From Tritrichomonas foetus (taxonomy: Eukaryota; Parabasalia; Tritrichomonadida; Tritrichomonadidae): a DNA stretch of 64,000 nucleotides. Positions within the stretch are counted from its first letter, which is position 1. Each line of letters starts with the position of its first letter. The stretch covers positions 52,753 to 116,752 of the forward strand of contig MLAK01000982.1 of NCBI GenBank assembly GCA_001839685.1, given 5' to 3'. Positions 20,015-29,810 of this stretch are shown piece after piece. The notes under the pieces were generated by a model. The model was not told the DNA's origin. It did no database searches and saw only the letters and a program-made list of their open reading frames with translations. Both the position numbers and the translations under genes were made by a program.

Positions 20015-20094
20015 ATTTGGTACACGACTATTTCCTATTGAAAATCTAATTCAACTGCTTTAAGACTCAATTTATAATAGAAAATTCTCAAATT
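20015..20094. repeat. 80-bp direct repeat, copy 2
   Basis: 78 of 80 bases identical to 18931-19010, 1,084 bp further on. The pair could be flanking repeats of an inserted element, a tandem duplication with divergent middle, or an assembly artefact. Confidence 0.9.
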
Positions 20095-21060
20095 NGTGCT
20101 AATTTCATCTATAACTCATGACCATTGATTTGGATCTATGATATCATCTGGGAAATTATATTGATGATCATGTCAACAAACTATTCCTTATGTGTGATGA
20201 AAATATTTTCCTTTTNTNANTTCAAAAAATCAATTGCATCATTTTTGTTTTTCCTCAAAAAAATTNNCNNAATNCTTTTTTTGTCACTTTTGTGATTTGA
20301 ATGATTAAAGGTTGATTATGAGGTTAAATAACCTCCGAATATCAAAAAAGTGATTTTTTTTTGAATTCTTTTTGCTTTTTCTATTGTATATTTCTTNNAA
20401 ATTTTAATTTAACTAACTAAAGCACATGATGAAGAACAATATATATATTTTTGAAAAAAAGAGACTTTTTTGAAATNGAATCTTATTTCAAAAATGGGTC
20501 TGACGATTGCCATTAAATTTTGTTATTTTTATTTTTACTATGAATCCAATATGATATCAACTTTTGAAAAAAATTGTAGGAACAGTTTTAGAGATCAAAT
20601 TGTATCTGCATACTTTTTGAATAAATGTTCATTCCGATGTTCAATTCATCAACTTCATNGTCNTATCTTCCTTTTTCATCTTTACAAACAATTTGACAGA
20701 ACAAAGGAATCCCATCAAAAATNAAAAATAAAAATTTGTGAGCATTTGGCGGTTGATACTACTCCCTTAAGTCGAAAGTTGAGGAAATTTGTGTAGGTGA
20801 TATGATAATAGACCGATAACATCTATGGTCAAATAAAGATCAAATGATTTTATTTTTTTGAATACTAATTCAAATATTTGAATATAAATTTTCAACTCCT
20901 CCAAAAAGACCATCCAAGTCATGTGACCAATGGAATGATATTTTTAATTAAAATAACAACAGTTCAATCATATTTCAAGTAAATTAATACTTAAACAATT
21001 AAAATATCAGGGAATTAATAAAAATATACATCAAACATAATTTTTAATAAAAAAACAAAA

Positions 21061-24000
21061 TTATTCATTTTCTGCTTCTATCAAAAGAAATTGAAGACAG
21101 ATTTTTGGTGCAAAACAACCAGCAAATGATATTGGGAAACTCGCAAATTCTTGAATAATAATAAGCATTTCATTTGATAATACTTCATTGTTGATTTCAT
21201 TTCGGCAAACTTCGATAAAATAATCAAATGACAATATAAATGTTTTTAAGCTGTCAATAACAGAAGAAATTTCATCGATATCTGCATGAATGATAGCAAC
21301 TGCCATTCCAGTTATCGTTTTTAGGACAAATGAATGATCATCACCTTTTGGACTCAAAAGTGAAGCTTCTGCCAATTCAGATGAAAGAATTGATAATAAA
21401 AGTTCAGGATCATAAATTTTCATGACATTATCACGTCTATAAAGCATTTCAGAAATCAAAATTATGGATTCAATTAATGAATTAATAGATTCATTAATTA
21501 TTGGCTTAGACAATAAAATGTATCTTTGCTTCACTTGTTCAACAAAGTCTTGATATTTGTAAGCAAGTGAATGAACGAGTTTTTCTGAATATGAATTTTT
21601 TGATGTTTTATACGAATATGATTTGATACTATTTGCTAATTGTAATAGTGAATTGGCGGCTTTATTTGAATCATTATCTAAAGCATCTTTCATCGTACAC
21701 ATTTCTTTGAATAATTGTTCGGAAGTAATGTTGTTTTCACTTTCGCATTTAGAATCTTTTTCCTTTAATTTCTTTTCGTTTGGTTTTTTATTTGAATTCA
21801 TTTCATTAGAGTTGGAATTATCAGCTGAATCATCAGAATTTGATTCTGATTCAGAATCTGAGTTGATTTCTTTCAGGATATCATAAATTGGATCAAATAT
21901 ATCATTAAAATTTCCAATTGACACTTCACTTACTTCATTTTCACTTTCTTCAATTTGTTGTTGATGCTTCAGACTTTGATTCTTATTAATTTCGCAATTA
22001 GAATTAAGAATATTGACATGTTTATGACGAGATGAACGCATACCATGATAGCCTTTGAACAGTTTTTTATATTGGGCTGTGAGAACAACAAAGAAATTGT
22101 GACTATTGATGAATAATTGACATAAATCATCAGAATTATTTTCAACAAATAATGAAAATTCTTTTTTCAATTTTTTGGCAGATTTTTTGTTGTGAATTGT
22201 AAGTTGCGAAATCAAAATATTTATTGATTTTGAGATTTCTTCAAATGATGGCTTTTCAATGGGTTTCTTTTTCCTGTTTTCTTTTTCGCTATCACTTTTA
22301 CTTTTACCATCATCATCATCATCATCATCATCACTATATTTTTCGTTATATTCATCATCATCGTCGTCATCATCATCATTATTTGCCTTTTTCATTTTCT
22401 TTTTTCTTTTTTCATCTTTAATTGAACAGTTCTCATTTTCTTCACTATTATTTTCACTATCATCATTATCATTGTTTTCATTTTTATTTTCTTCGCTGTT
22501 GCTGTTGTCATCGTTGATTTCTTCGTCGGAATCTGACGAGTCAGTTTTTTCTTGATCTTTTAAGGATTCTTCATATAAAATAAACATGTTTATTAAATTA
22601 AAGAAATTTGAAATGAAATCACCTGTAAATAAAAGTAATTTCAAACTATTTTGATCTGAGGTTCCAAATAATTTTTCACCAGTTTCAATAAAAACAATCT
22701 CACGTAATGATTCATTTATACTATGAATCCGTTTTGATGCATTTCTATTTTGAATGAAATATTCTCCAATTTTGGCAACCGAGCTAATAATTTTAATTAA
22801 TAGTTGACACAAATAATTTTTCGCATATAATGGGTCAAATGACTGCATAAGTTTATCAGAAACACAATTGATCATTTTAAGAATTTTGATTTTGTTGATT
22901 GATTGATTGGTATCAAAACTCTGTTGATCATTAATACTATGATTATTTGCGTTTTTATTAATTATATCATTAACAGTATTTAAGTGATCAATATTGACAC
23001 AAAATCCATATTTGTATTTATCGAAATCAAATTTTTCATACTTAATCCAATTCATCTTAGTGAATTTTTCATTTGATACTAAAAATGGCTTCAATCTCAG
23101 GAAATTTTGTGTTGTTGTTAAATTTGATAAGAGTTTGTTTAATGTTGGATAAATTTTCATCGGAACAATTTTGGGATTCGAGAAAAACATGAAGTTATTA
23201 ATAATTTTACCAAAATAACTGGTTACATTTTCGTAAAGATAAGGAAGTTTGTTTAAAACAGGAAGAACAGTTAATAAATCAGAAAAAGCAAGAATGACAT
23301 GGTGAATTGAATCAACCCAATGAATTGAAAGGGAATTTATATTTTCTATGTTAATTGATGCCGCATTTCTATGAATTAAATTTGCTAATTCGTTAAAATC
23401 TGATTCATTTTTCTTCACAAGTTGTACAAGTTCTTCATTTTTGTCTTCATATTTATCATCATTTTTATCTTCATTAGTATCTTCATTATTGTCTTCATTA
23501 TTTTCTTTAATTTGGTTATTATTATCAGATTTACTTTTTCCAATTCTTTGCATTAAAGCTATTTGCAATTTTCGCATAGCCAAATAAACATTTAGACAAT
23601 CTTTGTCTTTTTGTTCATCATCAAGCTGAATGAATGAACTTTCGACAACATTTGCAATTTCATTAAGATCCCGAATAAAGAGTGGATTGGTGACACTTGA
23701 TACACTAAAGCACTCCTTTATAAGATTTGATGCCATAGTTATAAATTCGTATCCCATACCAGAATTTATCAAAAAATCTTCTGTAAGATTGCGTAAATAC
23801 GAGAATTGGCGAATAATGTCTCTTTCAGTGTTTTTGTCATTAATATCAATTCTCTGAAGAATTGAAGCAACTGGTTTTAATGTTTCTATAAAGGAGTTTA
23901 CAGTAAACATTAAAATATTATTATGAACAATCATTTCTAAATCATTAAAAACAGGTATAAATGTTAAAATTGAATGTTTCAAATTCATTATATACTCAGA

Positions 24001-26418
24001 ACAGCAAATTGGCGCAATTGATTCATTACAATCTACAATTATTTGGAGACAATGAAGTGATTCAGTTAAATAATTCCTAATTTTGGAAATAGAATTGGAA
24101 AGCTGCGAATTATTTTTCACTTTTTCATTATTTCCATAAGTATCAAGTGAAACAATCATTAACGAAAGTTGCTTGGCACTTTGCTGAACAGTTTGAAGAA
24201 GGGTTAAACCATGCTGGAATTCAATATCAGCTAAAATTTCATCGAATTCTAATTTAACATGCTCATATTCTCGACTTGCATCAACAACAAATTCATCATT
24301 TGGAAATTTCTTATAACAATTAACAAGATCAGGAAGACATTTACAAACCATTTTATACCATTCAATTACAATTTTGAGTCTCATAAAATCATCATTTTGC
24401 GCTTTTGCATCTTTTAATTGTTGTGAACATTTTCTAAGAAACATATTCGTTTCTTTCATTGCCACAGTTGATATCTCATCTAACCCTACCGAAACAGGTG
24501 CTTTCTTGACGGAACTTTTTGAATTATTTCCAGTTGTTTTACTATTTTTCTTTTTTAAAAAGTGAATTGAAGATCGTCTTTGTTTTCTTTTCTTCGTTGT
24601 TTCAAGTTCAGCTTCTATCATTTCAAGTTCTTCTTTCGTTTTTGTAATTGCTTCTTTAAAAGAAAGTAAGTGAAAACTACCGAAAGTGGAAATATATTTT
24701 TCTTCAACTGATACATAATTAATTGAAGGTGGTTGTTGAACTTTCACTTTTTCACGCAAATAAGGAATTAAGTATCCAATGAAAGGAGGGTTTTCTAAAT
24801 AAGGTAAAAGAAGATTAGGATCAAATTGCGTTGATTCCGGTAAAATTAGTGATTTTGAATGTGCTGGTGTTTTATCATCGAAATTAAAAGTAATATGACG
24901 TCCTGAAGGTTTCCTTCTAATTGGCGATTTTGGATCAATTAAAATAGGCTTTCTTTTTTGTAATCGAAAACCATAACTCGATGAAGATATACCTGAACGT
25001 CGATTTCCAGATAAAGATAAATTTTCCATTGATTGTGATGAAGTTAATTTTCGTTTAATATTTCGTTTTGAATGGCATTTTATTAAATTGCTCGAATATA
25101 AAGGTAAATTTTTGTTTCCAACTAAACCATTTGTCTTGTTATAAAAACTTCTTGTTGTTTTTGCTGATTCAGTCAGAAATGTAGGAATTTTTGGTTCATT
25201 TCCAAGTTGAAGCTTTTCAAGGACGTCAATTAAACAATTTCGTAAATCAAAACTCAAATCTCCAATTTCCAGTTCTTCTCGATTTTCATACAGATCATTA
25301 AATTGGGTTAAAAAGTCATTTAAACAATTATAATCAGCTTTTCGGCGCTCTTGTGGCTGTGGAGTGTTATAAATAATAATTAACTGAGAAAAATTTTTAT
25401 ATTGATTAAAGAAGTAATCACTCCACATGATTGATTTTGATTTATTGGAACTGTCCAATCTTTCAGTAATTGACCGGAGGTGAATTGACAAACTATTGAC
25501 TATAAATGCTAATGTGAATAATGATCGAGAGGTTGATGAAATTGGTTTAATTAATTGATAGAAATGATAACATGAAAGTGATATATATTGATAAGCATTC
25601 AAAAGTACGTTATTTGGATTTTTTTTACAAATATCTGATAGTTGATTTCGACTTCCAGAAATGATTGAAGAAACATCATTATATTCCGATGAAATATTTA
25701 ATTTACCTTGAGTTATTTTATTCAGCTCTGTTTTGGTAAAATTCAGTTTTTGAATAGTATCATTATCAATATCTGAATAACTTGATGATGATGTGCTTGA
25801 ACTTGAATCAGAGCTTTCACTATCGGTATCAGATTCAGAATCATCTCTACTTTTTGAATGCGCCTTAGATGGATGTTTTGATTGATGTTTGGATTTATTT
25901 TTTGAATGATTTTTTGATTTACTTTTTGTTTTGTTTTTAGATTTATTTTTTGATTTTTTGCTATTTTTTGATTCTTCTTTTTTATTACATGAACTTAAAA
26001 AGTCTTCAATTAAATTAACCGCATTTTTGAGCGAGTTAACAAAATCAAACGGAATGGATCTTAAAAACGAAACAAATTGAATCACGTTTTGTAGTTTTTT
26101 TGAGAGTTTAGTAAGCCCATTTGAGAAGTCAAACGATGATCGAATTTTGTCGATTTCATTGAGATTGGATTGAAAATCGGAAATTGCGTTTAAAACCTCT
26201 TTGATATAGTCTAAATGCTGTGAAATCAATACTTCGGAGTAACTTTCTAAGAAAATAGTGAACTGTAGTTGAACATTATAGAAATAATTTACCCAACATA
26301 GCGCAGTTTGAGAAATATCAGGGGGTAGTTGCGATATAGCGTTATTTAAGGCTTCTGATAGTGATTTCGATATCTGAACTATTTTCTGAATTTGAAAAAC
26401 AACAGGTTTCGAATTCAA
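21061..26418 (-). CDS. large helical protein with acidic and Lys/Ser-rich tracts
   Basis: 1,785 codons open without interruption. Most of it reads as amphipathic helices of helical-bundle type. These are broken by a Lys/Ser tract (about 150-190), an Asp/Ser/Glu tract (about 190-215), a long Asp/Glu/Asn/Lys region with runs of Asp (about 1270-1370) and a Ser/Asp/Asn-rich region near 1500-1540. Vinculin/talin-like bundles have this texture, but I see no diagnostic motif. The frame starts at TTG (26418) and no ATG occurs in it until about residue 330. Upstream in frame there is a stop without an ATG, yet an Inr-like TCATTTT lies 17 nt before the TTG. Either the ATG is lost or replaced, or TTG starts translation, or an upstream exon is missing. 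Confidence 0.65.
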   Translation of the reverse strand: MNSKPVVFQIQKIVQISKSLSEALNNAISQLPPDISQTALCWVNYFYNVQLQFTIFLESYSEVLISQHLDYIKEVLNAISDFQSNLNEIDKIRSSFDFSNGLTKLSKKLQNVIQFVSFLRSIPFDFVNSLKNAVNLIEDFLSSCNKKEESKNSKKSKNKSKNKTKSKSKNHSKNKSKHQSKHPSKAHSKSRDDSESDTDSESSDSSSSTSSSSYSDIDNDTIQKLNFTKTELNKITQGKLNISSEYNDVSSIISGSRNQLSDICKKNPNNVLLNAYQYISLSCYHFYQLIKPISSTSRSLFTLAFIVNSLSIHLRSITERLDSSNKSKSIMWSDYFFNQYKNFSQLIIIYNTPQPQERRKADYNCLNDFLTQFNDLYENREELEIGDLSFDLRNCLIDVLEKLQLGNEPKIPTFLTESAKTTRSFYNKTNGLVGNKNLPLYSSNLIKCHSKRNIKRKLTSSQSMENLSLSGNRRSGISSSSYGFRLQKRKPILIDPKSPIRRKPSGRHITFNFDDKTPAHSKSLILPESTQFDPNLLLPYLENPPFIGYLIPYLREKVKVQQPPSINYVSVEEKYISTFGSFHLLSFKEAITKTKEELEMIEAELETTKKRKQRRSSIHFLKKKNSKTTGNNSKSSVKKAPVSVGLDEISTVAMKETNMFLRKCSQQLKDAKAQNDDFMRLKIVIEWYKMVCKCLPDLVNCYKKFPNDEFVVDASREYEHVKLEFDEILADIEFQHGLTLLQTVQQSAKQLSLMIVSLDTYGNNEKVKNNSQLSNSISKIRNYLTESLHCLQIIVDCNESIAPICCSEYIMNLKHSILTFIPVFNDLEMIVHNNILMFTVNSFIETLKPVASILQRIDINDKNTERDIIRQFSYLRNLTEDFLINSGMGYEFITMASNLIKECFSVSSVTNPLFIRDLNEIANVVESSFIQLDDEQKDKDCLNVYLAMRKLQIALMQRIGKSKSDNNNQIKENNEDNNEDTNEDKNDDKYEDKNEELVQLVKKNESDFNELANLIHRNAASINIENINSLSIHWVDSIHHVILAFSDLLTVLPVLNKLPYLYENVTSYFGKIINNFMFFSNPKIVPMKIYPTLNKLLSNLTTTQNFLRLKPFLVSNEKFTKMNWIKYEKFDFDKYKYGFCVNIDHLNTVNDIINKNANNHSINDQQSFDTNQSINKIKILKMINCVSDKLMQSFDPLYAKNYLCQLLIKIISSVAKIGEYFIQNRNASKRIHSINESLREIVFIETGEKLFGTSDQNSLKLLLFTGDFISNFFNLINMFILYEESLKDQEKTDSSDSDEEINDDNSNSEENKNENNDNDDSENNSEENENCSIKDEKRKKKMKKANNDDDDDDDDEYNEKYSDDDDDDDDGKSKSDSEKENRKKKPIEKPSFEEISKSINILISQLTIHNKKSAKKLKKEFSLFVENNSDDLCQLFINSHNFFVVLTAQYKKLFKGYHGMRSSRHKHVNILNSNCEINKNQSLKHQQQIEESENEVSEVSIGNFNDIFDPIYDILKEINSDSESESNSDDSADNSNSNEMNSNKKPNEKKLKEKDSKCESENNITSEQLFKEMCTMKDALDNDSNKAANSLLQLANSIKSYSYKTSKNSYSEKLVHSLAYKYQDFVEQVKQRYILLSKPIINESINSLIESIILISEMLYRRDNVMKIYDPELLLSILSSELAEASLLSPKGDDHSFVLKTITGMAVAIIHADIDEISSVIDSLKTFILSFDYFIEVCRNEINNEVLSNEMLIIIQEFASFPISFAGCFAPKICLQFLLIEAENE

Positions 26419-27012
26419 AACAATAAAAAAAAAATGAAAATCAATATTTATTGAAAAAGTGAATAATATTTCAGAATGAGTGCAGAAAAAATATTTGAAA
26501 AAGTCAATTTCATATCATTTAATTGTGAGGGCTATTTCACCAGAAGAATTGATCTACTTATTTTTTATCGAGCATTTCATCTATATTGGAGAATAAAAGA
26601 GAACAAAAAGTTTTGATTGATTACAAATCATATAACGAATTATATAATGAACCAGCGGAAAGGTTATTTTATTGATTTTGTCAAAAAGTGAGTCACCACG
26701 TTGATTTTGAAATGATTTTCCAATCAGATAAAAATTTGTCGAAAAATATGATAACCATCATGTCAAAGGTTTTAAGAAAAAAATTGACATGCCATTGGAT
26801 ACTTATAAAAAATTGCCAAATTAATATTATGTCGATTTAATATTTGGCCAAATATCTATCGAATTGTATTTACAAGAGATTTTCTGTGGTTTACATTCGA
26901 TAAATACAAAAATTCAGAACTCCAGCCAAAATTTGTCTAAAATTCTCTATCGACAAGGTGAATTCACAAGAAAATAACTTCATATTTCACCTGTTAGACA
27001 CTTATTATAAAA
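26419..27012. other. 0.6 kb divergent intergenic region
   Basis: Between the large helical gene and the kinase. It holds the Inr-like site at 26431 and ATTTGTCTAA at 26931-26940, 73 nt before the kinase ATG. That word also precedes the H4 and HEM genes. Confidence 0.5.
26431..26437 (-). promoter_or_regulatory. Inr-like element of the large helical gene
   Basis: TCATTTT followed by more T on the minus strand, 17 nt before the TTG that opens the long frame. Spacing is as in the H3 gene. Confidence 0.45.
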
Positions 27013-28314
27013 ATGGAAGGCGTTTTAAAGTATCAAGCCAAGGGATGGAAAGAAGTCGACGTTAAACTAATAGGATTATCACTTGTCGTCAATAAAAAAG
27101 GCAAAGATGAAGAATTCGCCAATATCGACATGACAGCTTGCGCATCTGTTGAAAAAGATGAAGACAGTAGAAAACCAAACTCTTTTACAATCGAAGCAGA
27201 AGATAAAAATCACACTTTTTCTTGTACTTCTGAAGAAGAACTCGAAGAATGGATATCAATATTACAAAAAGCAATGAAAGGCGATTTAGATGACGACGAT
27301 GACGACGATAACGGTAAAAGCGATTCAGTTTCTCTTAACGATTTTGAAATGCTGAAAGTTATTGGGAAAGGTGGATATGGAAAAGTTCAATTGGTCAGAT
27401 ACAAAAAAAACGGCGAAGTTTATGCGATGAAATCAATGTCAAAGTCTGGCCTTGCTGAGGAAGGCTTGATTAGTCGTACAATGGATGAACGAAAGGCACT
27501 TTTATCAATTCAACATCCGTTTATTGTATCTGCAAAATTTGCTTTTCAAACCACATCAAAGGTATTCCTAGTTACTGACTATGTTCCAGGTGGTGAATTA
27601 TTTACACGAATGCGTTCAGAGCGTAAGTTTTCACTCGATCGAATTAGATTTTATAGTGCTATGCTTGTTTCTGCAATAGGATACCTTCATAGCTCAGGCT
27701 TAGTTCATAGGGACTTGAAGCCGGACAATGTTCTGATTGATAAAGATGGATATTTACGATTAACTGACTTCGGATTTGTCAAAATTGGCATGCAAAGCTC
27801 ATCATATACAACTACTTTTTGTGGAACACCCGATTATATTGCACCTGAAATTGTTTCCGGTCAAGCATATACAAAAAATGTTGACTGGTGGTCACTTGGT
27901 GTTTTAATATATGAAATGGCATATGGAAAACCACCATTCTTTAACCAGAACACAAATCTTCTTTATCAGTCGATCATGAATGATGACGTTCAGTATCCAG
28001 AAGAAGTCGATCCGGATTTAATGGACTTAATCAGTAAGCTACTTACAAAAATACCAGAAGAAAGAATTGGAGCAGGATTTAAAGATTCCGCTGCACTTGA
28101 AGAACATCCTTTCTTCGAATCAGTTGATTTTGACAAATTGGACAATAAAGAATACGAAATGGAGTGGAAACCACAAATCAAGGATGATTTGGATGTTTCG
28201 CAGTTTGATGTGAAGTTCACACGTGAGGCTCCAATGATGACACCTGATTCTGTTCAAATTTCTTCATCAGTTCAACAACAATTTGAAGGATTCACATTCG
28301 AAAACGATATATAA
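27013..28314 (+). CDS. PH-domain AGC protein kinase (Akt/PKB-like)
   Basis: 433 residues. A PH domain fills 1-90. The kinase domain runs from about 110 to 368: glycine loop GKGGYGKV 118-125, ATP lysine K140, HRDLKPDN 232-239 with catalytic D234, DFG at 252-254, and an activation loop with TFCGTPDYIAPE. T268 is the PDK1 site. The AGC tail has a turn-motif threonine T410 (MMTPDS) and a hydrophobic motif FEGFTF with T428. So activation should need PDK1 and a TORC2-like kinase. The PH domain lacks the basic K-x-[KR]-x-R pattern that binds PIP3 in Akt (WKEVDVKL here), so membrane recruitment may differ. An Asp run (93-99) links the domains. The stop overlaps TAAA. Confidence 0.95.
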   Translation: MEGVLKYQAKGWKEVDVKLIGLSLVVNKKGKDEEFANIDMTACASVEKDEDSRKPNSFTIEAEDKNHTFSCTSEEELEEWISILQKAMKGDLDDDDDDDNGKSDSVSLNDFEMLKVIGKGGYGKVQLVRYKKNGEVYAMKSMSKSGLAEEGLISRTMDERKALLSIQHPFIVSAKFAFQTTSKVFLVTDYVPGGELFTRMRSERKFSLDRIRFYSAMLVSAIGYLHSSGLVHRDLKPDNVLIDKDGYLRLTDFGFVKIGMQSSSYTTTFCGTPDYIAPEIVSGQAYTKNVDWWSLGVLIYEMAYGKPPFFNQNTNLLYQSIMNDDVQYPEEVDPDLMDLISKLLTKIPEERIGAGFKDSAALEEHPFFESVDFDKLDNKEYEMEWKPQIKDDLDVSQFDVKFTREAPMMTPDSVQISSSVQQQFEGFTFENDI

Positions 28315-28663
28315 ATGAAATTTCCTATTTAAACTTATCATAATAAATATCAGTTATTCTATTTTCTTTTTTCCCCTTCTACTTTCCATCATCGATGATG
28401 AAATCGATTTCATTTTTAGGATTTAACTGTTCTGAATGCTTTCGATATTAAGGATGCAGTTGGAGTCAATTCAGACTACATACTTATAGAAATGCTTAGA
28501 GAAAATTACATATTAACGAAAAAATGACGAGTCGCAAAGCATTGTATTTTTCCGAAATTTTATTTGACCGTTTTTACATTCAAAAAGAACATTGTAAAAT
28601 CTGAAAAGAAGAACTTTTTCAAAGTAAATCAACGTGTTTTTATCAGAAATTCATTTTTTGAAA
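28315..28663. other. 0.35 kb intergenic region
   Basis: Spacer with no gene. TCATTTT at 28651-28657, 7-13 nt before the next ATG, is the probable Inr of that gene. Confidence 0.6.
28651..28657 (+). promoter_or_regulatory. Inr-like element of the basic orphan
   Basis: TCATTTT directly upstream of the ATG pair at 28664/28667. It supports ATG 28664 over the GTG at 28634 that opens the frame. Confidence 0.55.
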
Positions 28664-29377
28664 ATGATGGGGAAAATATACGAATTCCCGTCCCCACGTC
28701 GCGCTAACGTCCCAAGAAATCCTTCGCGTGTTCCTCGTCGACAAGGACCCATTAAAAAGAATCCAGCTGAGCCATCTCCTCCATCAAATGTAATAAAACG
28801 AAAAAATCAACTGCCAAACAAAAAATCGAAAATTCCAGTAAAAACAGAACCGAAACAACAAAATAGAAAACCAAAACTCAAAGACATGCTTCAAATGCAA
28901 CTTTTTGCTGATCCAGCTAGCATTGAAATCACAAGAAAAAATCAGAAAATTATCGAAGAAAAAATTAAACATCAAATCGAAGAAAAAAGAAAAGAATTAA
29001 GTCTCAATAAAGTAGACATGCAAAAAGCCCTTTCAGAAATTCAATCATCAACAAATTCAGGCAGAATTAATGCAAATAACACCAAAACAGTAAATCAGAT
29101 AAAAATGCAAACTTTTCCTCCATTTAGAGAAGAACCTTTCATTGTGGATTTAGGCCCTTATTCATTGTTTGATAAATCAACAGTTAAAACACCACTCCCC
29201 GGTTTCTCAATCAGAGATCGCTCAGAAAAAGCTCTTTTCCCAACAAATGATGAGTTTCAGACAGAAGAAGACGATCCAATAAATGTAAGACTCGATACTG
29301 CATCGGAAATGATCTATCCAGATGGTCACCGTGTAGTAATAAAAGGTGAACCAAAATATGAATGGCCACCCACATAA
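28664..29377 (+). CDS. basic Pro-rich orphan protein
   Basis: 237 residues from the ATG at 28664 (or 235 from 28667). The N-terminal 80 residues are basic, Pro- and Arg-rich and probably disordered (PSPRRANVPRNPSRVPRRQG). A helix rich in Lys and Glu at about 90-130 follows. Then comes a more ordered part with FPPFREEPFIVDLGPYSLF and an acidic stretch near FQTEEDDP. The end is GHRVVIKGEPKYEWPPT. I do not recognise a family. A microtubule- or nucleic-acid-binding role would fit the charge but is not shown. Confidence 0.65.
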   Translation: MMGKIYEFPSPRRANVPRNPSRVPRRQGPIKKNPAEPSPPSNVIKRKNQLPNKKSKIPVKTEPKQQNRKPKLKDMLQMQLFADPASIEITRKNQKIIEEKIKHQIEEKRKELSLNKVDMQKALSEIQSSTNSGRINANNTKTVNQIKMQTFPPFREEPFIVDLGPYSLFDKSTVKTPLPGFSIRDRSEKALFPTNDEFQTEEDDPINVRLDTASEMIYPDGHRVVIKGEPKYEWPPT

Positions 29378-29810
29378 TAATAAGCTTTTAATGATAAGAA
29401 CAATTTTTTAAGTTATGTTTTTTTTTAATGATCAAATAAACCTCAAAAAATTATCCACAATAGATGGATAATTACTGATCATTTAATTGAATCAAAAAGA
29501 GTCAATAAGGTTAATAAGATAAAGACTTTCACAGTCTAATATTCTTTGGATCACTCTGCGAATTTTTTAGGGAATGATTATCTTTTCTAAAACAAAAAGT
29601 CTATTAGATCAAACAAAAAGTAAGATTCAATTACATAATTTTATTAATTTAAGGTAAAACCGTTCTTTATGGTATTTATTTTAATCGTATATCATGATAA
29701 ATAATAATAATAATAATTCTAATAAAAATACTAATACTAATAATAATAAGTATAAAAAATATTTAAGATTTTTCTATTTCTCGGTGTTTACAAAACAAAA
29801 AAGAAAATTT
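29378..29810. other. 0.4 kb spacer between convergent genes
   Basis: 3' flanks of two converging genes. It includes the AAT-rich simple repeat at 29699-29755. Nothing else seen. Confidence 0.6.
29699..29755. repeat. AAT-type microsatellite
   Basis: Imperfect (AAT)n with some TCT, AAA and ACT variants, just past the end of the minus-strand coiled-coil gene. Confidence 0.8.

Larger units (their letters stand above)
17909..21060. other. 3.1 kb gene-poor region with ambiguous bases
   Basis: No intact gene. Single N calls are scattered only here, between 18427 and 20723. This suggests collapsed alleles or repeat copies in the assembly. The segment holds an 80-bp direct repeat, an inverted repeat and a coding remnant, listed separately. 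A short frame MTKISLIANFANGRIQKYF at 19029-19126 may be another remnant. The frame at 20470-20796 is interrupted by Ns and starts with TTG. Confidence 0.7.

Noticed and set aside
20470..20796. 108-codon frame with ambiguous residues
   Set aside because: Begins with TTG, spans several Ns and lies in a decayed region.
22224..22555. His- and Ser/Leu-rich plus-strand frames
   Set aside because: Antisense shadows of the Asp-rich codon runs in the large minus-strand gene.
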